The notes below the pieces were generated by a model. The model saw only the letters and a list, made by a program, of their open reading frames with translations. It ran no database searches and was not told the origin of the DNA. A stretch of 64,000 nucleotides of DNA from the NCBI RefSeq assembly GCF_013002715.1, contig NZ_JABENB010000001.1, positions 1,612,001-1,676,000 on the forward strand, written 5' to 3'. This DNA is from Flexivirga aerilata (GTDB lineage Bacteria > Actinomycetota > Actinomycetes > Actinomycetales > Dermatophilaceae). Shown here piece by piece: positions 34,673 to 42,857 of this stretch (within the stretch, counting starts at the first letter, position 1; the number at the start of each line of letters is the position of its first letter). A program made the position numbers and the translations under genes.

Positions 34673-34960
34673 ATGATGCTCACCGATCTGATAGACGCCA
34701 CCGAGTTGGCCGCGCAGTGCGGCGAGCGGCTGCCCTGCCGGGTCAATGACCCGGAGCTGTGGTTTGCCGAGCGCCCGGCCGACCTGGAGTTCGCCAAGTC
34801 GCTGTGCGGCGACTGCCCGCTGCGGGAGGCCTGCCTGAGTGGTGCCCTCCAGCGTGAGGAGCCCTGGGGAGTCTGGGGCGGCGAGCTCTTCGAGCAGGGC
34901 GTCGTGATCCCTCGCAAGCGGCCGCGTGGCCGTCCGCGCAAGCAGACCGTGGCCGCGTGA
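34673..34960 (+). CDS. whiB7: WhiB7 redox-responsive transcriptional regulator
   Basis: 95 residues. Four Fe-S cysteines: one in LPCRV, two in SLCGDCPL and one in REACL. The WhiB turn reads EPWGVWGGELF, and an AT-hook (RPRGRPRK) closes the protein, which marks WhiB7 among WhiB proteins. It binds the primary sigma factor and activates intrinsic antibiotic-resistance genes. ATG 34673 is chosen because AAGGAGGTG lies 6 bases upstream; an upstream in-frame ATG at 34568 is less likely. Regulation is by the leader described separately. Confidence 0.93.
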   Translation: MMLTDLIDATELAAQCGERLPCRVNDPELWFAERPADLEFAKSLCGDCPLREACLSGALQREEPWGVWGGELFEQGVVIPRKRPRGRPRKQTVAA

Positions 34961-35010
34961 TCGCCGTGATGTCCGCTCGTCCGGTCGCGTCGTCGACCAA
35001 CTCATCAGCC

Positions 35011-35066
35011 CGTATGACGGAAGGCCGGCGCGCCCTCGCCGGTGGGTGCCGGTCTTCCGTCATACG
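35011..35066. terminator. Large hairpin after whiB7
   Basis: Nineteen-base arms (35011-35029 and 35048-35066) pair with one mismatch around an 18-base loop. Both arms begin with the CGTATGAC word. AAAA follows on the plus strand. It is the likely whiB7 terminator. Confidence 0.75.
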
Positions 35067-35097
35067 CGAAAATGCTTGTGACGAAAAGGTTCTCACC

Positions 35098-35223
35098 ATG
35101 TTCCAGTTGCTGAGGGTCGAGCCCCTGCGGGCTCGGCACCCGGGCGCGCCGCCGCCGGGGCGGCAGCCGCACCGCACACCGCCGGTGCGTAGACCGTCCC
35201 CGACGACCGTGCCCACGGAGTGA
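35098..35223 (+). CDS. Possible small Pro/Arg-rich protein
   Basis: 41 codons from ATG 35098, with AAAAGG eight bases upstream. The product (MFQLLRVEPLRARHPGAP...) is basic and proline-rich with no recognised domain. It may be a chance frame between the whiB7 hairpin and the next terminator. Confidence 0.25.
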   Translation: MFQLLRVEPLRARHPGAPPPGRQPHRTPPVRRPSPTTVPTE

Positions 35224-35263
35224 AGATGCGCAGCCGCGACAGCGCGGCACCGATAGTTGGACC

Positions 35264-35295
35264 GAAGCCGGCCACGGCTCACCGTGGCCGGCTTC
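35264..35295. terminator. Hairpin terminator beyond the ABC1 kinase gene
   Basis: Perfect 14-base arms (35264-35277 and 35282-35295) around CTCA. It lies just downstream of the minus-strand kinase gene stop and also ends plus-strand transcription. Confidence 0.8.
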
Positions 35296-35322
35296 GTGCT
35301 GTCCGGGCAGGAACGGGCCGGC

Positions 35323-36642
35323 TCAGAGCGCCGGCAGGTCCGACCCCGGGACGTTGGCGTCGAATATCTCCCGTGCCGGCACGGTGCCGCCGATCTGGCA
35401 GAGCACCGCGATGCCGCCCAGCCACGCCCGGTGGATCAGCACGTAGCTCGGCGGCAGGTTGAGTCGCAGGCCGACCGTGAAGGTGGCGTTGCGCGGGTCG
35501 TTGAGGTAGTTGAAGATGCCGCGCAGCCAGTCGCGGTCGAAGTGGAAGTCGTTGCTGCGCAACGGTTTCAGGAAGATGCCGAGGTAGTCGAGGACGTCGT
35601 CGGCGTCCACGTCGATCGAGGGCTTGACGAAGCCTTCGTCACGCAGGCCCTCCAGCAGTCCGTCGGCGTCACCGCGCACCGCAGCGGTGATGAGCTCGCC
35701 CATCGCCGGCGGCAGGCCGTCCGGCAGGCGGTTGACCGCACCGAAGTCGAGCACGCCCAGGCGGCCGTCCGGCAGGAGACGGAAATTGCCGGGGTGCGGG
35801 TCGGCGTGCAGCAGGCCGGCACGCTCGGGTCCGCCGACCAGGAACTCGAAGTACCGGCCGGCCGCCAGGTCACGCTCCTCCGGCGTGCCGCTCGCGATGA
35901 TCTCCGACAACGGCTTGCCCTCGAGCCATTCGCCGACGATCACCTTGTCGGTGGCGGTCACCACCTGCGGCACGAAGAAGTGCGGGTCGTCCGCATAGGC
36001 CTCGGCGAACTGCTCCTGCATCGCCGCCTCGAGCCGGTAGTCGGTCTCCTCGGCCATCCGGCCCTTGAGCTCCTCCAGGATCGGCGCGACCTCGAGGCCG
36101 GGGATCCAGCCGGTGCTCATCCGCGCGACGCGGGACAGCTGGTTGAGATCGGACAGCAGCGCCTCCGCCGCACCCGGGTATTGCACCTTGACCGCGACCT
36201 CGCGCCCGTCCCGCCAGGAGGCGTGGTGGACCTGACCGATCGACGCCGCCGCGCGCGGGGTCTCCTCGAATTCGGTGAATTTCGAGCGCCACCGGGTGCC
36301 GAGCTCGGCGCGCAGGGTGGCGTGCAGGGACTTGGCGGGCATCGGGGGAGCGGTGTCCTGCAGCTTGGTCAGCATGCCCCGGTATGGCGCAGCCAGATCC
36401 TCGGGCAGTGCGGCCTCGAACATCGACAGCGACTGCCCGAACTTCATCGCGCCGCCCTTGAGGCTGCCGAGCACCTTGAACAACTGCTGGGCGGTCTGGG
36501 CCTGCAGCTCCGCGGTGACCGCCTCGGCCGGCCGGCCGCCGACCCGCTTGCCGAGCCCGACGGCGGCGCGGGCACCGAAGCCGATCGGCAGCGTCGCCAG
36601 CTGGGCAGCACGGACGACGGTCTTGCGCGGCAGATCACTCAC
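35323..36642 (-). CDS. ABC1/UbiB-family atypical kinase
   Basis: 439 residues. Family motifs are clear: the KxGQ region MKFGQSLSMFEAALPEDL (about 65), the Ala-rich nucleotide loop AAASIGQVHHA (about 128), VAVKVQYPG (Lys), EETDYRLEA, HADPHPGNF and VLDFGAV (Mg-binding Asp). UbiB proteins are ATPase-like and linked to quinone biosynthesis or lipid handling. This gene corresponds to Rv3197, found next to whiB7, and related proteins are implicated in macrolide tolerance in mycobacteria. It overlaps the preceding gene by four bases (GTGA). Confidence 0.88.
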   Translation of the reverse strand: MSDLPRKTVVRAAQLATLPIGFGARAAVGLGKRVGGRPAEAVTAELQAQTAQQLFKVLGSLKGGAMKFGQSLSMFEAALPEDLAAPYRGMLTKLQDTAPPMPAKSLHATLRAELGTRWRSKFTEFEETPRAAASIGQVHHASWRDGREVAVKVQYPGAAEALLSDLNQLSRVARMSTGWIPGLEVAPILEELKGRMAEETDYRLEAAMQEQFAEAYADDPHFFVPQVVTATDKVIVGEWLEGKPLSEIIASGTPEERDLAAGRYFEFLVGGPERAGLLHADPHPGNFRLLPDGRLGVLDFGAVNRLPDGLPPAMGELITAAVRGDADGLLEGLRDEGFVKPSIDVDADDVLDYLGIFLKPLRSNDFHFDRDWLRGIFNYLNDPRNATFTVGLRLNLPPSYVLIHRAWLGGIAVLCQIGGTVPAREIFDANVPGSDLPAL

Positions 36643-37508
36643 CCCGTCATTGTCTCCTGTCGCTCGGCGGAGCCACAGCAGGCGGGGTGCACCGGCCACA
36701 GATGGTGCAGCAGGCGCGGGCGCGGGCTGCGCATCGAGAGGCTGACCCCGGCCGGCAGCGGCTCGCCGGTGACCAGGCCACGCACGATCGTGCAGACCAG
36801 CCCGGCCGCCATGGCGGCGATCTCCGGCGGGGCGCCGACCGGTGCGTCGGTGCCCGAGGGCGCGGTCCGGGTCGCCGCCCACGCCGCCCAGCTCGGGTCG
36901 CGATCGGCGCGGTGCAGGTCCAGACAGTGCAGGCAGGGCCCGCTGCCGGGCCGGATGAGGGGGCCGACCGTCAGCCGGTCGCCGGAGACGATGACCGGCA
37001 GTTGCCGGACCCCGCTGCGCTCCCAGGCCCCGGCGGTCCACGGCGGCAGCGCGTCGACCGCGGGCAGCACGACGAGGTCGGGACGGTCGTGCTCCCGGGC
37101 GGGGTGGGCGAGTCGGGCAGTGGCGAGGTCGTCGGTGTCGACCTGGGCGACGCAGGTGCGCAGGGCGCGGCCGACCGCGTCCGGCACGCTGCCGGTGGCG
37201 AGCACCGCCACGTGGCCGGCCGGGGCGGTCTCCGGCGCGAGCGCGCGAGCCGCGTCGTGCAGTTGGGCGACGACCGCGGCCCACCGCTGCGACGATGCGG
37301 CGACGCCGTCGAGCCGGTGCAGCTGCAGCGCCGGGCCGAGGCTGACGATCGCGGTCGCCTCGGCGGTGCTCAGCCCGGAGAGGACCAGACCTCCGGGCCG
37401 CGCGCCCTCCAGCAGGACCTCGCCCCGGCCGTGGCGTCGGGGGCGCAGTGCGGCGGTGACGGGTGCTGCATCGGCAGCTGTGGTGTGGGCGCTGGATGGT
37501 GTGGGCAT
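36639..37508 (-). CDS. ThiF/cyclodehydratase-like protein (Rv3196 type)
   Basis: 289 residues. The region GPLIRPGSGPCLHCLDLHRADRDPSW matches the signature of E1-like or TOMM leader-binding proteins (LVxPGxxPCxxCL), and HPACCG near the end supplies further cysteines. The GxGxxG adenylate-binding loop of active ThiF is not evident, so it may be a non-catalytic relative. No precursor peptide or YcaO gene is seen nearby. It is coupled to the ABC1 kinase gene. Confidence 0.55.
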   Translation of the reverse strand: MPTPSSAHTTAADAAPVTAALRPRRHGRGEVLLEGARPGGLVLSGLSTAEATAIVSLGPALQLHRLDGVAASSQRWAAVVAQLHDAARALAPETAPAGHVAVLATGSVPDAVGRALRTCVAQVDTDDLATARLAHPAREHDRPDLVVLPAVDALPPWTAGAWERSGVRQLPVIVSGDRLTVGPLIRPGSGPCLHCLDLHRADRDPSWAAWAATRTAPSGTDAPVGAPPEIAAMAAGLVCTIVRGLVTGEPLPAGVSLSMRSPRPRLLHHLWPVHPACCGSAERQETMTG

Positions 37509-37686
37509 GGTCGTCGGCCTTCTCGGGGTGCGGCCCGGGCGGGCCGCGCGGAAGGTGTCACGGTGCCACCGATCCGCTCACCGGTGCCGGGCGTTGTCCA
37601 CAGGGGGGGGGTGACGTCGGGCGGCGCATCCACAGGGTCCCGCTCGGGTTGTCGCCTTTGTCACCGCGGTGGCCTAGGTTCGAGAC
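37509..37686. promoter_or_regulatory. Divergent promoter region with a G9 tract
   Basis: Contains TTGTCCACA (near 37594, the consensus form of an actinobacterial DnaA box), immediately followed by a run of nine G (about 37603-37611). TAGGTT (37675-37680) lies six bases before the ATG of the peptidase gene, a leaderless -10 box. No ORF is supported inside. Confidence 0.5.
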
Positions 37687-38250
37687 ATGGAGTCGTCGTC
37701 GCCGCGGGTCGAGGTGCGGCGCTCGACGCGACGCCGCCGCACCGTCTCGGCCTACCGCGAGGGCGACCGCATCGTGGTGCTGATGCCGGCCCGGGTGTCC
37801 AAACGCGAGGAGACCCGGCTGGTCGAGGAGATGGTGCGCAAGGTGCTCGCGCAGGGCGCCCGCCGGCCGCGCAGCGACGAGGACCTGATGCGGCGCGCGG
37901 GCCAGCTGTCGCAGCGCTACCTCGGCGGCCTCGCCCACCCGGTGTCGGTGCGCTGGGTCGGCAACCAGCGATCCCGGTGGGGTTCGTGCACGCCCGCGAA
38001 CGGCACGATCCGGCTGTCCGACCGGCTGCAGGGCATGCCGGAATACGTCAGCGACTACGTCCTGCTGCACGAGCTGGCGCACCTGCTGCAACCCGACCAC
38101 GGCAAGAGCTTCTGGGCGCTGCTCGAGGGCTACCCGCAGCTGGAGCGCGCTCGCGGTTATCTCGAGGGCGTCGCGTTCGGGTCGGGGATGCCGCCGCCGG
38201 AGACACCCGACGACGTCGACGCCGACGAAAGCACCGAGACGCTCTTCTGA
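37687..38250 (+). CDS. YgjP-like (DUF45) zinc metallopeptidase
   Basis: 187 residues. The zinc motif is LLHELAHLLQPDHGKSFWALL around residue 118 (HExxH plus a third His), with the preceding VGNQRSRWGSC segment typical of YgjP/DUF45. The N-terminus is highly basic (RRSTRRRRTVSAYR). No signal peptide, so cytoplasmic. The start is six bases after TAGGTT. It converges with the Nudix gene, the two stops lying in two copies of a 24-base duplication. Confidence 0.85.
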   Translation: MESSSPRVEVRRSTRRRRTVSAYREGDRIVVLMPARVSKREETRLVEEMVRKVLAQGARRPRSDEDLMRRAGQLSQRYLGGLAHPVSVRWVGNQRSRWGSCTPANGTIRLSDRLQGMPEYVSDYVLLHELAHLLQPDHGKSFWALLEGYPQLERARGYLEGVAFGSGMPPPETPDDVDADESTETLF

Positions 38251-38292
38251 GGCGTCAGCGCAGCGCCGTTCTGAGGCGTCAGCGCAGCGCCG
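38245..38292. repeat. Perfect 24-bp tandem duplication
   Basis: Copies at 38245-38268 and 38269-38292 are identical. The first holds the stop of the peptidase gene and the second the stop of the convergent Nudix gene. Confidence 0.9.
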
Positions 38293-38806
38293 CGATGCAC
38301 GCGGCGAGCCCCGGGTCGGTGTCGTCCGGGAGTGCGTCGACCGGCCACCAGCGCACGTCGTCGGACTCGTCCGAGACGGCGATCGCGGCATCCGGCGGGG
38401 CGGTCGCCGCGATGCGCAGGTCGAGGTGCGAGCGGCAGCGCCCGAAGCTCTCGGCGAGCGTGTGCCGGTCGAGGAAGAGCGCGCCCGGCACGGCACGCAG
38501 TCCGGCGATGCCGGACTCCTCGGTCGCCTCACGCAATGCGGCGTCCACCACGGTGGCGTCGCCCGGCTCGAAGTGCCCGCCCGGCTGCAGCCACAGCCGG
38601 GCCTTCTTGTGCAGCACCAGCAGCACGTGGCTCCCGTCCGCGGAGAAGACCACCGCGCTCGCGGTGAAGTGCTCCGGCGGTCCTTCCCGGCGCAGCCCCG
38701 CATCGCCGTATGACGAGAGCTGCGCCAGGAACGCATCGCGTTCGGGCGACGGCGGCGCCGCGGTCAGCACCGCCCGGGCGTCGGCCGCCAGGCCGGTCGC
38801 GCTCAC
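38279..38806 (-). CDS. Nudix hydrolase
   Basis: 175 residues. The Nudix box is GGHFEPGDATVVDAALREAT followed by EESGI; the first Glu of the GX5E consensus is Asp here, while the metal-binding REATEE is kept. The domain starts at about residue 45 (FTASAVVFSADGSHVLLVLHKK). The substrate is not predictable. GTG 38806 overlaps the stop of the upstream DUF2342 gene (GTGA). Confidence 0.83.
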   Translation of the reverse strand: MSATGLAADARAVLTAAPPSPERDAFLAQLSSYGDAGLRREGPPEHFTASAVVFSADGSHVLLVLHKKARLWLQPGGHFEPGDATVVDAALREATEESGIAGLRAVPGALFLDRHTLAESFGRCRSHLDLRIAATAPPDAAIAVSDESDDVRWWPVDALPDDTDPGLAACIAALR

Positions 38807-40404
38807 CTGGCCGGACCGGCGCCGGTGTCGCCCTCGTCGCTGCCGGTGTCGTCGCCTGGCTTGCCGTCACCTGTTGTGTCGTTGCCTGTCTTTCCGTCGC
38901 CCTGGCCGGTGTCGTCGGCGTCGTCGCTGTTGCTGGTGCTGTCGGTGCGGGAATCGCCCGAATCGCCGGAATCGCCTTCGCCGGAGGCATTTTCACCGCG
39001 TTCGGCGTCGAGCTCGGCGGTGCCCTGGGCGAGCAACGCCTCCAGCGCCGCGTCGACCTCGTCGGGCTGCGTGGGCTCGGCGTCCGGTGACTGCCGGCGC
39101 TGCACATAACCGGCCGGGTTGTCCAGGTCGTCGGCGGTCGGGGCGAAGTCGGGGTGCTTCCACGAGGCGTCGCGCTCCTCGGTGCCGAGCGCCTGCTCCA
39201 GCGCGGTGAAGACGTCGGCGGCGTCCCGCAGCCGTCGCGGCCGCAGCTCCAGGCCGACCAGCGAGGCGAAGACCCGCTCCGACGGACCGCCGGTCGCCCG
39301 GCGGCGGCGCACCGCCTCGGTCAGCTGCGCGGTGTGCGGCAGGTGGTCGCCCGCGGCCTCGTTGGCGACGACCTCGACCCAGCCCTCGACGAGCGCGAGC
39401 AGCGTCTCCAGGTGGGCGAGCGCGCGCTGCTGCGCCTCGGACGGCTCCGGGCTGAACAACGACCCCTGCAGCGCCTCCTGCAGCGCGGCCGGGTCGGACG
39501 GGTCGGCACCGGCGACCGCCTGCTCGATGCCCTCGGTGTCGATCGAGATGTCCCCGGCATACGACTGCACGGCGGCGATCAGCGCCGGCCCGAGCCATGG
39601 CACGGAGGCGAAGAGTCGCGCCCGGGCCGCCTCGCGGACCGCGAGGTAGAGGTGCACCTCGCCGGCGTCGATGCCGAGCCCTTCGGCGAACTCGGCCACG
39701 TTGGCCGGCAACATCGCAACCCCGTCGACGAGCGGCAGCCCGACCTCCGTGCCGCTCACCAGGTCGCCGGCGAGCGCGCCGACGGCCTGACCGACCTGCG
39801 CGCCGAACATGCCGGCGCTCATCCGGGCCATCATCGGCTGCATCTGGCCCATCAGCGCAGCCGGGTTCATCCCCGGCGGCAGCCCGAGTTGTTCGGAGTC
39901 GCCCGGGCCGAGCCGGCCCAGCTGCTCGCGCATCGCGGACTCGATCGCACCGTTGACGCCGTAGGCCACCGGCTCGACGAGCTGCCGCCACATCGGCATC
40001 GTCTCCTCGACCCATTCGGCGCGGCTCAGGGCCTTGGCCGGCCCGGCGGCCGGGAACTCGGTCACCACGTCGAGCCAGAGGTTGGCCACCTGCACCACCT
40101 GGTCGACGTCGCGGGCCGTCCCGGCGCTGACGCTGCTGTCGCCCTCGGCGGCAACGGTCTTGCGCGCGACGTCGGTGGCGAGTTCGACGTTGAAGGCGCC
40201 GTCGGCCGGGCCGGACATCATCGCCTGCAGCTGGCTGCTCAGCGCCTGCATCATCGACGGGTCGAGATCCTGCACGCCCATTTGCTGCAGCGCGTCGGCC
40301 AGCTGCTGGTTGCCGGTGTCACCGCCCAGCACCTGACGGAGCAGCTCGGACAGGTCCGGCTGGTTCGGCTCGTCGTCGGGACGCTCGGGTGGGTTGTTCG
40401 ACAT
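38803..40404 (-). CDS. DUF2342/Zincin_2 family protein (Rv3195 type)
   Basis: 533 residues. The family core (about 60-440) includes FGAQVGQAVGALAGDLVSGTE, ANVAEFAEGLGID and EVHLYLAVREAARARLFASVPWL. The position of the proposed zinc motif reads REAAR, lacking both histidines of HExxH, so protease activity is doubtful. The C-terminal 80 residues are an acidic Ser/Asp/Gly-rich tail. The ATG has AAGGAG six bases upstream. The gene is followed by, and overlaps, the Nudix gene. Confidence 0.8.
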   Translation of the reverse strand: MSNNPPERPDDEPNQPDLSELLRQVLGGDTGNQQLADALQQMGVQDLDPSMMQALSSQLQAMMSGPADGAFNVELATDVARKTVAAEGDSSVSAGTARDVDQVVQVANLWLDVVTEFPAAGPAKALSRAEWVEETMPMWRQLVEPVAYGVNGAIESAMREQLGRLGPGDSEQLGLPPGMNPAALMGQMQPMMARMSAGMFGAQVGQAVGALAGDLVSGTEVGLPLVDGVAMLPANVAEFAEGLGIDAGEVHLYLAVREAARARLFASVPWLGPALIAAVQSYAGDISIDTEGIEQAVAGADPSDPAALQEALQGSLFSPEPSEAQQRALAHLETLLALVEGWVEVVANEAAGDHLPHTAQLTEAVRRRRATGGPSERVFASLVGLELRPRRLRDAADVFTALEQALGTEERDASWKHPDFAPTADDLDNPAGYVQRRQSPDAEPTQPDEVDAALEALLAQGTAELDAERGENASGEGDSGDSGDSRTDSTSNSDDADDTGQGDGKTGNDTTGDGKPGDDTGSDEGDTGAGPAR

Positions 40405-40429
40405 GTCATCTCCTTGCCACGAGGGTGGC

Positions 40430-40460
40430 GGCATACCCTCGGTCCGTCCGCCGGTATGCC
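40430..40460. repeat. Short inverted repeat in a divergent promoter region
   Basis: GGCATACC (40430-40437) and GGTATGCC (40453-40460) are exact inverted copies 15 bases apart, just upstream of the DUF2342 gene. They could be an operator, but both arms are also instances of the abundant GTATGNC word. Confidence 0.45.
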
Positions 40461-40520
40461 GTGGGGCGGTCACCGAGTGCAAGTCTTCCTTGTGAAGTAC
40501 ATAACCACGAAGGAGCGGAT

Positions 40521-40616
40521 GTGAGTTCCACCGGGCGGCCGCGTTCGCTCCCGGCGCAACCGGCACCGGGCAGGATGGCGGTCGGCATACGGCCGACGGA
40601 GAGGATGACGCGATGA
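40521..40616 (+). CDS. Possible 31-residue leader peptide before moaE
   Basis: GTG 40521 has AAGGAG five bases upstream, and the frame ends with a stop overlapping the moaE start (ATGA). The product VSSTGRPRSLPAQ... matches nothing known. The spacing suggests translational coupling rather than a free-standing function. Confidence 0.35.
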   Translation: MSSTGRPRSLPAQPAPGRMAVGIRPTERMTR

Positions 40617-41041
40617 CCACGGGCGACCCGCGGGTGCGCATGGCCGACCTGAGCGACGGCGAGCTGTCGGTCACCGACGTGCTCGGCGCGGTGAGCGATC
40701 CGGGTGCCGGGGGCATCGGCCTGTTCGTCGGGCAGGTGCGCAGGCAGGACCACGCCAAAGCCGTTGAGCTGCTTGATTATTCGGCCCATCCGTCGGCGAT
40801 CGACGAACTCCGCAAGGTCGGCGAGGAGGTGCTCACCGACGACATCACCGCGCTCGCCGCGGTGCACCGGATCGGGCGTCTGCGGGTCGGCGATCTCGCG
40901 GTGGTGGTGGCCGTGAGCGCACCACACAGAGGGCCTGCGCTCAGCGTCTGCACAGCGATGATCGACACTCTCAAAGCGCGGGTGCCGATCTGGAAGCACC
41001 AGGTGTTCCTCGACGGATCAGACGAATGGGTGGGTTTGTGA
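40613..41041 (+). CDS. moaE: Molybdopterin synthase catalytic subunit MoaE
   Basis: 142 residues. Typical segments are LFVGQVRRQD (VGxVR motif), HRIGRLRVGDLAVVVAVSAPHR and LKARVPIWKHQVFLDGSDEWVG, with the two catalytic lysines present. MoaE with MoaD converts cyclic pyranopterin monophosphate to molybdopterin. MoaD is not in the window, but moeZ is and could thiolate it. It overlaps the Lon-like gene by four bases. Confidence 0.9.
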   Translation: MTTGDPRVRMADLSDGELSVTDVLGAVSDPGAGGIGLFVGQVRRQDHAKAVELLDYSAHPSAIDELRKVGEEVLTDDITALAAVHRIGRLRVGDLAVVVAVSAPHRGPALSVCTAMIDTLKARVPIWKHQVFLDGSDEWVGL

Positions 41042-42141
41042 CGCAACAAGGTGGTGTGAGCGGAGCCGACCCGTCGGCGCAGCCGCCAAGGCAGCGCTCG
41101 CTGAGCACCCGCAACATCGTCGTGCTCGTCACCGCGGTCGTGGTCATCGTCGCGATCGCGGCGCTCAACCTGATCCACGTGCCGGTCGCGATCCTGCGGC
41201 CCGGGCCGGTCACCAACACGCTGGGCAAGGTCGACGGCAAGCCGGTGATCGAGGTGCAGGGCGCCAACACCTACCCGACGTCCGGCAGCCTCGACTTCAC
41301 CACCGTGTCGATGGCGGGCGGTCCGCAGTATCCGGTGAGCGTGATGGAGTGGATCCGGGCGAAGCTGGACGACCAGGCCCAGATCGACCCCGAGGACCGG
41401 TGGTTCCCCAAGGGCATCACCTCCCAGCAGGTGCAGCAGCAGAACACCGCCGAGATGACCAACTCCCAGCAGACCGCCGAGGTCGTGGCGATGCGGGCGG
41501 CGGGGGTGAAGGTGCCGGAGACGATCACCGTGGCTCAGCTGCAGGCCGGCGCCGCCGCCGAGGGCCGGCTGAAGCAGGGCGACACCCTGGTGAAGGTCAA
41601 CGGGGTGACCGTGCAGAACCTGCAGTCGGTGGCCGACGCGATGCGCACGGTCAAGGCGGGCAGCACGGTGGCGGTCACGGTCAGCCGCGGTGGCAAGCAG
41701 CAGCAGCTGCAGGTGCCGACCGCTGCGGGCGACGGCGGCCGGGCGGTGTTCGGCATCGCGATCACCCCCAAGTACACGTTTCCCTACCAGGTGAAGGTCA
41801 ACGCCGGGGATGTCGGCGGGCCGTCCGCGGGCACGATGTTCACGCTGGCGATCTACGACCTCATCACGCCGGGCCCGCTGACCGGCGGCAAGAAGATCGC
41901 CGGCACCGGCACGATGAGCGAGGACGGCGCCGTCGGACCGATCGGCGGCATCACCCAGAAGATGCAGGGTGCCAAGGACGCCGGCGCGCAGTTCTTCCTG
42001 GCGCCGGTGAGCGACTGCAGCGACGCCAAGGGCAACATCCCCAAGGGCCTCACCGTGGTGAAGGTGGCCACCTTCAACGACGCGCTGACCGCCGTGAAGC
42101 AGATCGGCACCGGCAAGACCAGCGGCTTCCCGAGCTGCTGA
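41038..42141 (+). CDS. Membrane-anchored PDZ/Lon-like serine protease (YlbL family)
   Basis: 367 residues from GTG 41038 (ATG 41026 is an alternative). One N-terminal membrane span (about 28-50, NIVVLVTAVVVIVAIAALNLI) is followed by an external domain, a PDZ domain (about 165-240, LKQGDTLVKVNGVTV) and a Lon-type catalytic domain. The Ser of GDVGGPSAGTMF and the Lys of IGGITQKM form the Ser-Lys dyad. This is the Rv3194c type. The substrate is unknown. The GTG overlaps the moaE stop. Confidence 0.88.
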   Translation: MTQQGGVSGADPSAQPPRQRSLSTRNIVVLVTAVVVIVAIAALNLIHVPVAILRPGPVTNTLGKVDGKPVIEVQGANTYPTSGSLDFTTVSMAGGPQYPVSVMEWIRAKLDDQAQIDPEDRWFPKGITSQQVQQQNTAEMTNSQQTAEVVAMRAAGVKVPETITVAQLQAGAAAEGRLKQGDTLVKVNGVTVQNLQSVADAMRTVKAGSTVAVTVSRGGKQQQLQVPTAAGDGGRAVFGIAITPKYTFPYQVKVNAGDVGGPSAGTMFTLAIYDLITPGPLTGGKKIAGTGTMSEDGAVGPIGGITQKMQGAKDAGAQFFLAPVSDCSDAKGNIPKGLTVVKVATFNDALTAVKQIGTGKTSGFPSC

Positions 42142-42184
42142 CGCCCCGCGCCGGAGCGACCCCCGCCGGCTCAGTCCTGCAGCG

Positions 42185-42730
42185 TCAGTCCTCCAGCGTC
42201 ACCTGGAGCGCGTGCACCAGGCCGGGTGCGATGTCGTTGCCGATCGCGACCTTGTCGTCGCTGTCGTTGGCGCGCTGCCGCAGCAGACACACCGACTCCC
42301 CGTCGCGCAGCACCGCCACGAGCAGCCGCACGTCGGAGCGATCGGGGTGTGCGGCGAGCGCCTCGGACGCCTCCTCCGGTTTGTCCGGCAGATCGCGCTC
42401 GGCCTCCGGCGGCACCACGATCCGCTCGATCGCGAGCGCGACGCCGTCGACCTCCGGGGGCCAGGCGAGCTGACGCAGCAGTGACTCGATGTTGGAGGTC
42501 TGCGGCACGCCCTCCTGCTCGATCGTGCTGTATGCCGCAGGATCCGCCGCCCCTAGCTGCTCGGCGAGGGCCGGCTCGCGCTGCAGCAGGTCGGCGTTGC
42601 GGGCGATGGCGAAGAGCCGCGGCGCCTGGTCCCAGCCGGCGGCCGCGACGTGCCGCTCGGTGTCGACCGCCGCTTCGGCGAGCGGGCTGAGTACGGGCTT
42701 CACCTGGGGCGTCGAATCATCCTGCGGCAT
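42185..42730 (-). CDS. PPA1309-family conserved actinobacterial protein
   Basis: 181 residues. The sequence (ATERHVAAAGWDQAPRLFA-like opening, PPEVDGVALAIERIVVPP, VRLLVAVLRDGESVCLLRQR) matches the PPA1309 family, which is of unknown function and usually adjoins UPF0182. No membrane segment. ATG 42730 is used; ATG 42739 is possible. Divergent from the UPF0182 gene. Confidence 0.75.
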   Translation of the reverse strand: MPQDDSTPQVKPVLSPLAEAAVDTERHVAAAGWDQAPRLFAIARNADLLQREPALAEQLGAADPAAYSTIEQEGVPQTSNIESLLRQLAWPPEVDGVALAIERIVVPPEAERDLPDKPEEASEALAAHPDRSDVRLLVAVLRDGESVCLLRQRANDSDDKVAIGNDIAPGLVHALQVTLED

Positions 42731-42857
42731 ACGGCCCATGCTGCCGCATCCGGCCGCCGCGACCGATCTGCGGGGCCGTCTCATAAGTCGCCGGGTTAAG
42801 TTGTCCTCGACGAAGTTGCCCCACCCGCCTCATGAACCCCGGAACCCGAGGTCCACG

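Noticed and set aside
36639..37508. Biosynthetic cluster for a ribosomal peptide (TOMM)
   Set aside because: Only one E1-like protein is present, with no YcaO, dehydrogenase or precursor gene; its neighbours are housekeeping genes.
37594..37602. Replication origin from DnaA-box-like words (also near 51459)
   Set aside because: Isolated single boxes without an AT-rich region, dnaA, dnaN or gyrase genes.
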